Shown here: piece after piece, positions 1 to 7,883 of the stretch | Position numbering within the stretch: position 1 is the first letter of the stretch | Layout of the letters: the number at the start of each line of letters is the position of its first letter | Origin: Mesorhizobium sp. | GTDB taxonomy: Bacteria; Pseudomonadota; Alphaproteobacteria; Rhizobiales; Rhizobiaceae | Length of the DNA: 41,490 nucleotides | Reading direction: 5' to 3' | Assembly: GCF_005063415.1 (NCBI RefSeq) | Contig: NZ_SUEG01000033.1 | Coordinates: 4,314-45,803 of the forward strand | Notes under the pieces: model-generated | The model's input: the letters and a program-made list of their open reading frames with translations, nothing else | Databases searched by the model: none | Told to the model about the DNA's origin: nothing | Translations under genes and position numbers: made by a program

Positions 1-1
1 G

Positions 2-535
2 ATCAAGGCAACTGAAGGCGGCGACCATGTCGACGATGCCTTCGCCGCCAATTTGCGTGCGGCCCGCGCCGCCGGCCTTGCCGTCGGTGCCTATCATTTC
101 TTCACCTTCTGCAGGCCTGGTGCGGATCAGGCACGCAACTTTATCTCGGTGGTGCCGCGCGATCAGCCTTTGCTGCCGCCGGTGGTAGACATCGAGTTCG
201 GCGGCAATTGCCCGCAGCGGCCAACCCCCGAACAGCTGAGCGCCGAACTCTCCGCCTTCCTCGGCCCGGTCGAAGCAGCGTTCGGCAAGACGGCGATCCT
301 CTATGTGACCGACGAGGCGGCGAAAGCCTATGCCGGGCAGGTAGCCGGCCGGCCGCGCTGGCTGCGTTCGCTGGCGCTGCGGCCGGGCCATGACGACTGG
401 ATTTACTGGCAGTACCACAACCGGGGCAGCGTCGACGGCATCAGCGGTGATGTCGACCTGAATGTTCTCCAAGGCGGACCGGCGACGCTGGCCGCGTTGT
501 TTGCGCCAGCGCCTGAAGCGATGTCGTCGGATTGA
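2..535 (+). CDS. GH25 family lysozyme (5'-truncated by window edge)
   Basis: This is the C-terminal part of a glycoside hydrolase family 25 (Chalaropsis-type) muramidase, which cleaves the MurNAc-GlcNAc bond of peptidoglycan. The frame is open from base 2, so the true start lies outside the window. The visible protein begins with IKATEGGD, the typical GH25 strand with an acidic turn. It continues with the AGLAVGAYHFF strand and the catalytic-type VVDIEF motif, whose Asp and Glu match the family DxE pair. The C-terminal WIYWQY...GDVDLN segment is also typical of the fold. The protein ends at TGA 533-535. No signal peptide can be judged because the N-terminus is missing. The family is clear. 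Whether the enzyme acts in cell-wall turnover or elsewhere cannot be told from this fragment. Confidence 0.88.
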   Translation: MKATEGGDHVDDAFAANLRAARAAGLAVGAYHFFTFCRPGADQARNFISVVPRDQPLLPPVVDIEFGGNCPQRPTPEQLSAELSAFLGPVEAAFGKTAILYVTDEAAKAYAGQVAGRPRWLRSLALRPGHDDWIYWQYHNRGSVDGISGDVDLNVLQGGPATLAALFAPAPEAMSSD

Positions 536-541
536 CGCTAT

Positions 542-569
542 TCCTGTCCACCAAATCCTGTCCACCAAA
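542..569. repeat. Perfect 14-bp tandem duplication
   Basis: The unit TCCTGTCCACCAAA occurs twice head to tail (542-555 and 556-569), seven bases after the lysozyme stop codon. It encodes nothing recognisable and does not form a hairpin. It looks like a recent slippage duplication in the intergenic spacer. Confidence 0.9.
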
Positions 570-658
570 AACAGCCTCAATGGCACGAAGACAGAACGAC
601 GAAGCCTTCGCAAATGTAGCTATTCATATCGCAGGCGGCGCCGTGCTAAGGGCATTTG

Positions 659-1180
659 ATGCCGGAGCGCCCTTCATCAACCAATGACAGCAACGCCCCG
701 CCTGCTGCGACGGACGGCGGCGACCCCCGCCTTGCATTTGTCTATGCGGAGGCGGTGCGTGGCCTCCAGCACCAGCAGGGCGTGATTGAAAGTCTCAATA
801 CGCGCGCCGGCAATCTGATCTTCGCAACCGCGTTCGCGAGTTCTCTCCTCGGAGGCAGGGCGCTCCTGGATGGCGTAGGGCCTTGGGACTGGCTGGCGCT
901 GACATTGCTTTTTCTTATCGGGCTGCTGGTCGCGATTATGGTGTGGCCGTATTATAACTATACGTTCCGTTTCGATCCAGGGACGCTGATCCAGGACTTC
1001 GTCGATCAGCACCCTCCCGCAACCATGGACGGGATGCACCGAGCGCTTGCGCTGCGCATCAAATCCGACATGGCCAGCAATTGGCGGATCATCCAACGCC
1101 TGCGCGTCGCGCTGCAGCTCGCACTGTTTCTGTGGTTGCTGGATCTCCTGGCCTGGTTGTTCGCGATTGCCCGAATCTAG
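659..1180 (+). CDS. Small multi-pass membrane protein of unknown function
   Basis: A 173-residue protein I do not recognise. It has a polar N-terminus of about 25 residues, then an amphipathic helix rich in Gln and Glu (around 30-45). Two hydrophobic segments follow (about 50-66 and 76-95), then a soluble helical stretch with a conserved-looking WPYYNYTFRFDP turn. A third hydrophobic segment lies at about 148-172, at the C-terminus. The ATG at 659 is preferred over TTG 656 because AAGGG lies 6-7 bases upstream. Helix, paired membrane segments, loop, membrane segment is reminiscent of small effector membrane domains of the SLATT or PycTM type, but I see no diagnostic motif and make no functional call. 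It stands alone between the lysozyme and the convergent UDG gene. Confidence 0.72.
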   Translation: MPERPSSTNDSNAPPAATDGGDPRLAFVYAEAVRGLQHQQGVIESLNTRAGNLIFATAFASSLLGGRALLDGVGPWDWLALTLLFLIGLLVAIMVWPYYNYTFRFDPGTLIQDFVDQHPPATMDGMHRALALRIKSDMASNWRIIQRLRVALQLALFLWLLDLLAWLFAIARI

Positions 1181-1206
1181 GGCTTGCCGGCGAGCCTCGT
1201 CCGACT

Positions 1207-1884
1207 CTATGTCTTCAGAAAAGCTTCTATCTGACTGAAGATATTAACGAACATCGCTTCCGTCAGCACGCCGGTATTGGTGTTGTAGCGCGAGCAATGA
1301 TAGCTGGAAAACAGCGTGATGCCATTGGGTTGCTGCTGCCCACCATGCCGGAACGGATAGGCGGCGACGCGCTGGCCGAGCGCCCGCACGGTCGACTGGT
1401 GCGCGATCGAGCCCAGCGCCAGCACGGCGCGCAGGTTTGAAAACCGGGCGATCGTCGGCACCAGAAACGTCCGGCAGGTCGCTATCTCGGCGCCAACCGG
1501 CTTGTTCTCCGGCGGCACGCAGCGCACCGCATTGGTAATCGCCGTACCGACAAGCTCCAGCCCGTCATCTGGTCGCGCTTTGAATTCGCCGCGCGCAAAG
1601 CCGTGCGCGATCAGCGTGTTGTAGAGCAGGTCGCCGGCAAAATCGCCGGTGAAGGGGCGCCCCGTCCGGTTCGCGCCGCGCAGGCCAGGCGCCAGCCCGA
1701 CGATCAGCAAGCGTACCGCATTCTCGCCTTCCGGCGGCAAAAAAGTCGGCACCGGCGCGTTGAACCAGGACGGCTCACGCCGCCGCCACTCGGCGATGAA
1801 GTCGTGCAGCCGCGGGCAGAGCGGGCAATCGCGATCGGGTTCGGGCGAGACGACCAGGGGCGCGGTCAAGGCAACGACCGTCAA
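1207..1884 (-). CDS. Uracil-DNA glycosylase, family 5-like (UdgB type)
   Basis: A 225-residue base-excision DNA repair enzyme that removes uracil, and in this family some deaminated purines, from DNA. Motif A is GLAPGLRGANRTGRPFTGD (residues 63-81). This is the family 5 form, in which the usual polar catalytic residue of motif A is absent; family 4 has GEAPG. Four cysteines at 20, 23, 122 and 137 fit the 4Fe-4S ligand pattern of families 4 and 5. Motif B near residue 196 reads YHCSRYN, where YHPSxxN is usual, so a Pro-to-Cys change is visible. The start is a TTG (1882-1884) that overlaps the TGA of the upstream NYN gene, suggesting translational coupling. The pair is a conserved neighbour of rpoZ in Rhizobiales. 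Confidence 0.9.
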   Translation of the reverse strand: MTVVALTAPLVVSPEPDRDCPLCPRLHDFIAEWRRREPSWFNAPVPTFLPPEGENAVRLLIVGLAPGLRGANRTGRPFTGDFAGDLLYNTLIAHGFARGEFKARPDDGLELVGTAITNAVRCVPPENKPVGAEIATCRTFLVPTIARFSNLRAVLALGSIAHQSTVRALGQRVAAYPFRHGGQQQPNGITLFSSYHCSRYNTNTGVLTEAMFVNIFSQIEAFLKT

Positions 1885-2462
1885 TAGTCTTCCTCGTCGA
1901 CTTCGGCCGGCTCGGGCCGACGCACCGGCCGCTCCGACGGATCGCGGCCGACTTCATTCTTGAGCGTCATCAAGTCGATGAAATGGTCGGCCTGGCGGCG
2001 CAGATCGTCGGAGATCATCGGCGGCTGCGAAGCCATGGTCGAGACGATCGACACCTTGCGTCCGCGCCGCTGCAGCGCCTCGACCAGCGTGCGGAAATCG
2101 CCGTCGCCCGAAAAGATGACATAATGGTCGACGACGTCGGCAAGCTCGAGCGCATCGACGGTCAGCTCGATATCCATATTGCCCTTGATCTTGCGCCGGC
2201 CGGTCGAGTCGGTGAATTCCTTGGCAGGCTTGGTCACCACCTTGAAGCCGTTATAATCGAGCCAGTCGATCAGCGGCCGTATCGAGGAGTATTCCTGATC
2301 CTCGACCAGCGCGGTGTAGTAATAGGCGCGCAGTAGATAGCCGCGTTTCTGGAAGCTCGACAGAAGTTTGCGGTAGTCGATGTCAAAGCCCAGCGCGCGC
2401 GAGGTGGCGTAGAGATTGGCACCGTCGATAAAGAGAGCGATTTTTTCACGAGGATCGAACAT
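1881..2462 (-). CDS. NYN domain protein, LabA/DUF88 family
   Basis: A 193-residue PIN-like NYN domain protein. The family comprises metal-dependent ribonucleases and related RNA-processing proteins. Conserved acidic positions are visible: IALFIDGANLY (D13, N16), the KGNMDIEL motif (D97) and FSGDGDF (D120, D122), which together would form the metal site. The C-terminal 25 residues are charged and probably disordered (RRPEPAEVDEEDY). It is the first gene of a two-gene leftward unit with the UDG and is divergent from rpoZ across about 280 bases. The RNA target is unknown. Its constant position beside rpoZ and rsh in related genomes suggests a housekeeping role. Confidence 0.9.
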   Translation of the reverse strand: MFDPREKIALFIDGANLYATSRALGFDIDYRKLLSSFQKRGYLLRAYYYTALVEDQEYSSIRPLIDWLDYNGFKVVTKPAKEFTDSTGRRKIKGNMDIELTVDALELADVVDHYVIFSGDGDFRTLVEALQRRGRKVSIVSTMASQPPMISDDLRRQADHFIDLMTLKNEVGRDPSERPVRRPEPAEVDEEDY

Positions 2463-2741
2463 GGAAAAATGTCCTTTTTCGAAATAAGCGGTCGTCTAAA
2501 TGCGTGGCGACTATCGGCCGGTCTGATAATAGACCTGTTGGCCTTCATCGTTCGAGATAACGCCAGTTTTACGGCAATCCAAGCCACCATGCGGCACCGC
2601 AAGCAATTGTGATCGGCGCTGCGTCGTCGCAGGCGGCCCGCGTCAGAGCTGCGCGCCGCCATAAAAGCTTGTATTTTGGCGGCGTTCGGGTTATGGACCG
2701 CGCCTGTTTTCCATCAAATCCAGGCATGAAAGGGGCAACTC

Positions 2742-3143
2742 ATGGCCCGCGTAACCGTTGAAGATTGCATCGACAAGGTCGACAACCGCTTCGAGCTGGT
2801 GCTCCTGGCCGGCCACCGCGCCCGTCAGATCAGCCAAGGCGCGCAGATCACCGTACCGCGCGACAACGACAAGAATCCGGTCGTTGCGCTCCGCGAAATC
2901 GCCGACGAGACGCTGTCGCCGGACGACCTCAAGGAAGATCTCATCCATTCGCTGCAGAAGCATGTCGAGGTCGACGAGCCGGAAGCCGACGGCGAGGCGA
3001 TTGCCGACCAGACCGGCAGTGCCGTTGCGGCCACCGATGCCGACGACGTCGAGGACAACGTCACCTTCGATCGCATGACCGAAGAAGACCTGTTGGCCGG
3101 CATCGAAGGCCTGGTACCGCCGGAAAAAAGCGACGATTATTGA
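2742..3143 (+). CDS. rpoZ: DNA-directed RNA polymerase omega subunit
   Basis: A 133-residue omega subunit that helps assemble and stabilise the beta-prime subunit of RNA polymerase. The N-terminal half is diagnostic: [20 protein letters not shown], followed by [13 protein letters not shown]. The C-terminal half is acidic and low in complexity, as in other alphaproteobacteria. GAAAGGGG lies about 6 bases before the ATG. A possible promoter lies at 2669-2696 (TTGTAT, 16 bases, TTATGG). The gene sits directly upstream of rsh, and omega is a known partner of (p)ppGpp on RNA polymerase in some proteobacteria. A hairpin follows the stop codon. Confidence 0.97.
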   Translation: MARVTVEDCIDKVDNRFELVLLAGHRARQISQGAQITVPRDNDKNPVVALREIADETLSPDDLKEDLIHSLQKHVEVDEPEADGEAIADQTGSAVAATDADDVEDNVTFDRMTEEDLLAGIEGLVPPEKSDDY

Positions 3144-3153
3144 TCTTAGCAAT

Positions 3154-3181
3154 AACTGCCGACACTTTCGCGTCGGCAGTT
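3154..3181 (+). terminator. Hairpin after rpoZ, possible terminator or attenuator
   Basis: A perfect 10-bp stem, AACTGCCGAC with GTCGGCAGTT, and an 8-base loop, beginning 11 bases after the rpoZ stop. It is followed by only a weak T-rich stretch (TTTCGT), so termination may be partial and allow read-through into rsh. Confidence 0.6.
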
Positions 3182-3197
3182 TCGTGGCTATCTATGA

Positions 3198-3225
3198 CAT
3201 GCGCCGTACGCCAGTGCGGCGCATG
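3198..3225 (+). other. Second hairpin, in the rsh leader
   Basis: A perfect 9-bp stem, CATGCGCCG with CGGCGCATG, and a 10-base loop. It ends 29 bases before the rsh ATG and has no T-run. It could shape the rsh 5' leader, act as a DNA dyad, or serve as an RNA-processing site between rpoZ and rsh. Confidence 0.55.
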
Positions 3226-3254
3226 ATTCATTTCAGCATTGCGAGATCCCGCCC

Positions 3255-5483
3255 ATGATGCGTCAGTATGAGCTTGTCGAGCGCGTGCAGCGCTACAAGC
3301 CTGACGTCAACGAGGCGCTGCTCAACAAGGCCTATGTCTACGCCATGCAGAAGCATGGCCACCAGAAGCGCGCCTCCGGCGACCCCTATTTTTCGCATCC
3401 GCTCGAAGTCGCCGCCATCCTCACCGAAATGCACATGGACGAGGCGACGATCGCCGTTGCGCTGTTGCACGACACGATCGAGGACACCACGGCGACCCGG
3501 GCCGAGATCGACGAATTGTTCGGCCCGGAAATGGGCAAGCTGGTCGAAGGCTTGACCAAGCTGAAGAAGCTCGACCTCGTCTCCAAAAAGGCCGAGCAGG
3601 CGGAGAACTTGCGCAAGCTGTTGCTGGCGATCTCGGAAGACGTGCGCGTGCTTCTGGTCAAGCTCGCCGACCGCCTGCACAATATGCGCACCCTCGACCA
3701 TGTGCCGGAAGCCAAGCGCCTGCGCATTGCCGAAGAGACGATGGACATCTACGCGCCACTGGCCGGCCGCATGGGCATGCAGGGCATGCGCGAGGAGCTG
3801 GAGGAGATCGCCTTCCGCTTCATCAATCCCGAAGCCTATCGCGCCGTCACCGCACGGCTCGCCGAAATCTTCGAGCGCAACAAGGGCGTGCTGTCCGAGA
3901 TCGAGAAGGCGCTGTCCACGCTGTTCGACAAATATTCGATCAAGGCCGAGGTCAAGAGCCGGCAGAAGAAGCCGTGGTCGGTATTCCGCAAGATGGAAGC
4001 CAAGGCGCTGTCGTTCGAGCAGCTGTCCGACATTTTCGGCTTCCGCGTCGTTGTCGAGACGGTCGAAGATTGCTATCGCGCGCTCGGCGCTATCCACACC
4101 ACCTGGTCGATGGTGCCCGGCCGCTTCAAGGACTACATCTCCACGCCGAAGCAGAACGACTACCGCTCGATCCACACCACTATCGTCGGCCCGTCGCGCC
4201 AGCGCGTCGAATTGCAGATCCGTACCTACCAGATGAACAAGATCGCCGAATACGGCGTCGCCGCTCATTCGATCTATAAGGATACCGGCGGCAAGATGAA
4301 TGGTGCCGCCCATGCGATCTCGAAGGAAACCAATGCCTATGCGTGGCTGCGGCGGACCATCGAGCAGCTTGCCGAAGGCGACAATCCCGAGGACTTCCTC
4401 GAAAACACCAAGCTGGAGCTGTTTCAGGACCAGGTATTCTGCTTTACGCCGAAGGGCATGCTGATCGCGCTGCCGCGCGGCGCCACGCCGATCGACTTTG
4501 CCTATGCCGTCCACACCGACGTCGGCGATACTTGCGTCGGCGCCAAGGTCAATGGCCGCATCATGCCGCTGATGACGGAGCTGAAGAACGGCGACGAGGT
4601 CGAGATTATCCGCTCGAAGGCGCAGGTGCCGCCGGCGGCGTGGGAATCGGTGGTCGTTACCGGCAAGGCGCGCTCGGCCATCCGCCGCGCCACCAAGAAC
4701 GCTATCCGCAAGCAATATTCGGGTCTCGGTATCCGAATTCTGGAGCGCGCCTTCGAACGGTCAGGCAAGACCTTCACCAAGGAAAGCCTGAAGTCGGTGC
4801 TGCATCGGCTGGCGCGCAAGGACATCGAGGATGTGCTGGCCTCGGTCGGCCGTGGCGAACTCGCCTCCACCGATGTCATGAAGGCGGTGTTTCCCGACTA
4901 CAAGGACGAGCGCGTCACGCTGGTCGCGCCCAAGCAGCGCGAGGAGGGCTGGTCGAAGATCCGCAACGCCGCCGGCATGCTGTTCCAGATTCCGGGCCGC
5001 GCCGCGCGCAAGGACAAGAACCAGCCGCGCGACGATGCGGTGCCGATCCGCGGCGTGCGCGGCGATCTGCCGGTGCGCTTCGCACCGGAGGGGGCAGTGC
5101 CTGGCGACCGCATCGTCGGCATCGTGCAGCCCGGAACCGGTATTACCATCTATCCGATCCAGTCGCCGGCGCTGCAGGCCTTTGACGACCAGCCCGAGCG
5201 CTGGATCGACGTACGCTGGGATATTGACGAGCGCACCAAGGAGCGGTTCCCGGCGCGCGTCTCGGTTACCGCCATCAACGCACCGGGTTCGCTGGCCGAC
5301 ATAGCGCAGGTCGTCGCATCCAACGACGCCAACATCCACACTTTGTCGATGGTGCGCACCGCGCCCGATTTCACCGAAATGCTGATCGATCTCGAAGTGT
5401 GGGATCTGAAGCACTTGAACCGGCTGCTGTCGCAGCTAAAGGACAATTCGAGCGTCAGCGACGCGCGACGCGTGAATGGGTGA
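3255..5483 (+). CDS. rsh: Bifunctional (p)ppGpp synthetase/hydrolase (RelA/SpoT)
   Basis: A 742-residue stringent-response enzyme that makes and hydrolyses the alarmone (p)ppGpp. The N-terminal HD hydrolase domain is intact (H48, then LLHDTIEDT with H72-D73 and E76-D77). The synthetase domain (about 230-345) carries GRFKDYISTPK, NDYRSIHTT and ELQIRT. The RFKD sequence is the RxKD form of bifunctional enzymes; monofunctional RelA has ExDD. A TGS domain (about 390-455) and a C-terminal ACT domain (about 665-740) complete the usual length. It is probably the only long RSH in the genome, as in other Rhizobiales. The start is ATG 3255; ATG 3258 is equally possible. Its last three codons and the stop lie inside a dispersed palindromic repeat. 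Confidence 0.97.
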   Translation: MMRQYELVERVQRYKPDVNEALLNKAYVYAMQKHGHQKRASGDPYFSHPLEVAAILTEMHMDEATIAVALLHDTIEDTTATRAEIDELFGPEMGKLVEGLTKLKKLDLVSKKAEQAENLRKLLLAISEDVRVLLVKLADRLHNMRTLDHVPEAKRLRIAEETMDIYAPLAGRMGMQGMREELEEIAFRFINPEAYRAVTARLAEIFERNKGVLSEIEKALSTLFDKYSIKAEVKSRQKKPWSVFRKMEAKALSFEQLSDIFGFRVVVETVEDCYRALGAIHTTWSMVPGRFKDYISTPKQNDYRSIHTTIVGPSRQRVELQIRTYQMNKIAEYGVAAHSIYKDTGGKMNGAAHAISKETNAYAWLRRTIEQLAEGDNPEDFLENTKLELFQDQVFCFTPKGMLIALPRGATPIDFAYAVHTDVGDTCVGAKVNGRIMPLMTELKNGDEVEIIRSKAQVPPAAWESVVVTGKARSAIRRATKNAIRKQYSGLGIRILERAFERSGKTFTKESLKSVLHRLARKDIEDVLASVGRGELASTDVMKAVFPDYKDERVTLVAPKQREEGWSKIRNAAGMLFQIPGRAARKDKNQPRDDAVPIRGVRGDLPVRFAPEGAVPGDRIVGIVQPGTGITIYPIQSPALQAFDDQPERWIDVRWDIDERTKERFPARVSVTAINAPGSLADIAQVVASNDANIHTLSMVRTAPDFTEMLIDLEVWDLKHLNRLLSQLKDNSSVSDARRVNG

Positions 5484-5530
5484 ATAGTGAAAGAGGGCGC
5501 TCTCACTACTCGCTACTCACCACCATTCAC
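5472..5530. repeat. Dispersed GTGAATGG-type inverted repeat, copy 1
   Basis: An imperfect palindrome of about 59 bases. It starts with GTGAATGGGTGAATAGTGA and ends with TCACCACCATTCAC, the near reverse complement. It covers the last codons and stop of rsh and runs to 20 bases before the pyrE start. A related element lies at 40009-40100. Confidence 0.75.
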
Positions 5531-5549
5531 CGTGGACATGGAGCGAACA

Positions 5550-6128
5550 ATGAATACCGATGAAGTGCTGGGCATTTTCCGCGAGGCCGGCGCCGTTCTC
5601 GAAGGGCATTTCATCCTGACGTCCGGCCTGCGCAGCCCGGTCTTCCTGCAGAAGGCGCGAGTTTTCATGCATGCCGACAAGACCGAGCGCTTGTGCAAGG
5701 CGCTGGCCGAAAAGATCCGCGCTGGCGTGCCCGGCAGGATCGACTACGTCGTCGGTCCCGCGATCGGCGGGCTGATCCCGGCCTATGAGACCTCGCGCCA
5801 TCTTGGCGCGCCAGCGATCTGGGTCGAGCGGGAAGGGGGCGAATTCAAGCTGCGCCGTTTCGAGATCGCCAAGGGATCGCGCGTTGTCATTGTCGAGGAC
5901 ATCGTCACCACCGGCCTGTCGATCCGCGAGACTATCGACTGCCTGCGCGGACTTGGCGCTGAAGTCGTCGCCGCTGCGTGCATCATCGACCGCTCGGCCG
6001 GCAAGACCGATGTCGGCGTGCCGCTGATCGCGCTTGCGGAATATGAAGTTCCGGCCTATCCGGCCGACAGGCTGCCGCCCGAGCTCGCCGCCATACCGGC
6101 GATCAAGCCGGGCAGCCGCAATATCTAA
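5550..6128 (+). CDS. pyrE: Orotate phosphoribosyltransferase
   Basis: A 192-residue enzyme of de novo pyrimidine synthesis that joins orotate and PRPP to give OMP. The PRPP-binding signature is visible as [14 protein letters not shown]. The upstream segment [19 protein letters not shown] and the [14 protein letters not shown] loop are typical of the longer alphaproteobacterial form. ATG 5550 is chosen because GGAGCG lies 5 bases upstream. The frame is open further upstream, but that extension is encoded by the palindromic repeat. The stop codon TAA abuts a second palindromic repeat at 6128. pyrC-type dihydroorotase lies 22 kb away and is not linked. Confidence 0.95.
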   Translation: MNTDEVLGIFREAGAVLEGHFILTSGLRSPVFLQKARVFMHADKTERLCKALAEKIRAGVPGRIDYVVGPAIGGLIPAYETSRHLGAPAIWVEREGGEFKLRRFEIAKGSRVVIVEDIVTTGLSIRETIDCLRGLGAEVVAAACIIDRSAGKTDVGVPLIALAEYEVPAYPADRLPPELAAIPAIKPGSRNI

Positions 6129-6176
6129 TGCATGTCGCCCAAAAGTGCGCAGCGGTTTTGGGACAACGACATGCAT
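6128..6176. repeat. Mesorhizobium-type palindromic repeat on the pyrE stop codon
   Basis: A 49-base element bounded by ATGCATGTCG and CGACATGCAT. It has an inner pair CCCAAAA/TTTTGGG around a GTGCGCAGCGG-like loop. Its first base is the last base of the pyrE TAA. From memory, near-identical elements occur very often in Mesorhizobium genomes. It can fold into a long interrupted hairpin that could protect the 3' end of the pyrE message or terminate it. Confidence 0.85.
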
Positions 6177-6200
6177 AAAAACAAGTCAAGAGGCGCTGCC

Positions 6201-6581
6201 GTGATCGCCGGCATAGATCATTTCGTGCTGACAGTTCGTTCGGTGGACGATACCTGCGCCTTCTATCAGCGCGTGCTTGGCTTCGAGCGCCTCGACGAGC
6301 CGGACCGACCAACGGCGCTGCTGTTTGGAACGCAAAAGATCAATGTGCATGAGGTCGGGCACACTTTCGAGCCGAAGGCCAAGGCGGCGACGCCTGGCGC
6401 CGGAGATTTCTGCTTGATTGCCACCCGGCCGCTCGTCGAGATATGTGCCAGCCTCGCCGCCAATGGCGTGGTGATAGAGGTCGGCCCGGTCGAGCGTGTC
6501 GGCGCTCGTGGCGCGATGATGTCGGTCTATTTCCGTGACCCGGATGGCAACCTCGTCGAGGTCAGCGAATATCGATCCTAA
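6201..6581 (+). CDS. VOC (glyoxalase/bleomycin-resistance fold) family protein
   Basis: A 126-residue single-domain vicinal-oxygen-chelate protein. It begins IAGIDHFVLTVRSVDDTCAFY, the first beta-alpha-beta module with the metal-site His, and ends with SVYFRDPDGNLVEVSEY, the second module with the metal-site Glu. The GTG at 6201 is preferred. It has AGAGGC six bases upstream and gives the usual short family N-terminus; the upstream ATG at 6171 lies inside the palindromic repeat. VOC folds serve lyases, dioxygenases and resistance proteins, so the substrate cannot be stated. Confidence 0.85.
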   Translation: MIAGIDHFVLTVRSVDDTCAFYQRVLGFERLDEPDRPTALLFGTQKINVHEVGHTFEPKAKAATPGAGDFCLIATRPLVEICASLAANGVVIEVGPVERVGARGAMMSVYFRDPDGNLVEVSEYRS

Positions 6582-6814
6582 GCGGCGCTCCTTAAATTCG
6601 CCGCGATCATACCCTGTTCAGAACGGCGACACCCAGGGCTGGCGCGACCGGCCACCCAGCGGATGCCCTCGGCCTCGTTGTTCTTCGGCCAGCGCATCGC
6701 TATATCAAAGTCGTAGTTGCTTTTCGGCGACCGCAGAGCGCAGCATAGGGCTGTCGCGCCCCGGCTGGGAAAAGCCGGCGCGAAGTCATTAATGGAACTA
6801 GGAACAGGAACAGA

Positions 6815-7396
6815 GTGCTTTTTCGACGGCGCAAGCCTGATGGTTTTTTCGAGCGGGTGCGTACTTATTTGTGGCCGCGCCGCTCGTTCTCGCGCTCGCT
6901 GCGGTATTTCTCCAAGCGCATCCTGCGGCTTAGGGCCACGCCGCACGCCGTGGCCGCCGGTGTTGCGGCGGGCGTATTCGCGTCGTTTTTCCCGCTTGGC
7001 TTCCACTTCATCATTGCCGCCATCCTGTGCTGGCTGATCGCCGGCAATCTGGTCGCGGCAGCACTTGGCACGGTGTTCGGCAACCCCCTGACCTTTCCGC
7101 TGCTATGGGCCGCCTCCTGGGAGGTCGGCAAGCTGATCCTGCATGAACACCTGCCGGCGCATGGCCCGCCCGCCCATCTTGGCGACATGCTGCATAATCT
7201 CTCCTTTGCGCAGTTGTGGGGACCGGTGCTGAAGCCGATGACAATCGGCGCGATACCGCTCGGCCTGGTTTTCGGCCTGCTGTTTTACGGCATCACCCGC
7301 TGGGGCATGGTCACTTTCCACGAGCAGCGCCGCAAGCGTCTGGCCGAAAGAGCCGCAAAGGCTGGAAAAACCGGGCCGGAAGTTCCTGCCGAATGA
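6815..7396 (+). CDS. DUF2062 membrane protein
   Basis: A 193-residue inner-membrane protein of the DUF2062 family. It has a basic, aromatic N-terminus, then a hydrophobic region (about 45-100) with the characteristic [20 protein letters not shown] and [14 protein letters not shown] motifs. A further membrane segment lies near 143-165, before a basic C-terminal tail. GTG 6815 is the start, with AGGAACAGGA upstream. The stop overlaps the acpS start as ATGA, so the two are probably translationally coupled. Its function is unknown; family members are often found near cell-envelope and lipid genes. Confidence 0.88.
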   Translation: MLFRRRKPDGFFERVRTYLWPRRSFSRSLRYFSKRILRLRATPHAVAAGVAAGVFASFFPLGFHFIIAAILCWLIAGNLVAAALGTVFGNPLTFPLLWAASWEVGKLILHEHLPAHGPPAHLGDMLHNLSFAQLWGPVLKPMTIGAIPLGLVFGLLFYGITRWGMVTFHEQRRKRLAERAAKAGKTGPEVPAE

Positions 7397-7806
7397 TTAT
7401 CGGTATCGGCAGCGACCTCATCGACATCAGACGCATCGAGAAGTCGCTGGAACGTCATGGCCAGCGCTTCATCCAACGCATCTACACCGAGATCGAACAG
7501 GCGCGCTCCGAAAACCGCGCGGCGCGTGCGGCCTCCTACGCCAAGCGTTTCGCCGCCAAGGAAGCCTGTGCCAAGGCATTGGGCACCGGTATGGCGCAGG
7601 GTGTGTTCTGGCGCGACATGGGGGTCGTCAACCTGGCCAGCGGCAAGCCGGCCATGGCGCTGACCAACGGGGCGGCAGCGCGGCTGGACGAAATCCTGCC
7701 TGAAGGGCACCGCGCCGTGATCCACCTCACAATAACCGATGATTTTCCGCTCGCTCAAGCCTTTGTGATCATTGAAGCGTTGCCGGTCGAAGAAGCGCCA
7801 CATTGA
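7393..7806 (+). CDS. acpS: Holo-[acyl-carrier-protein] synthase
   Basis: A 137-residue 4'-phosphopantetheinyl transferase that converts apo-ACP to holo-ACP using coenzyme A, needed for fatty-acid synthesis. The start [16 protein letters not shown] contains the metal-binding Asp. [18 protein letters not shown] contains the metal-site Glu and CoA-contact Lys. The ATG at 7393 overlaps the DUF2062 stop. The length matches the AcpS family. It belongs to the acpS-lepB-rnc-era cluster typical of Rhizobiales. Confidence 0.97.
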   Translation: MIIGIGSDLIDIRRIEKSLERHGQRFIQRIYTEIEQARSENRAARAASYAKRFAAKEACAKALGTGMAQGVFWRDMGVVNLASGKPAMALTNGAAARLDEILPEGHRAVIHLTITDDFPLAQAFVIIEALPVEEAPH

Positions 7807-7883
7807 TTGCATCTGACCACCGGCATGACGTTGCCCAGCGCGCGCCGAGACTCTATACCATCCAACGCACAATCGAGGACGAC

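Noticed and set aside
3228..4715. Long antisense open frame of about 495 codons inside rsh
   Set aside because: It is a GC-rich shadow frame. It has no family motif, lies fully over a well-supported gene, and is low in complexity with many Arg, Gly and Asp.
6132..6200. Longer N-terminus for the VOC protein from ATG 6171 or earlier
   Set aside because: These starts lie inside the dispersed palindrome and add residues not usual for the family; GTG 6201 has a good ribosome-binding site.
6761..6778. CCGGCT/AGCCGG hairpin upstream of the DUF2062 gene
   Set aside because: The stem is only six bases, there is no T-run, and such stems are expected by chance at this GC content.
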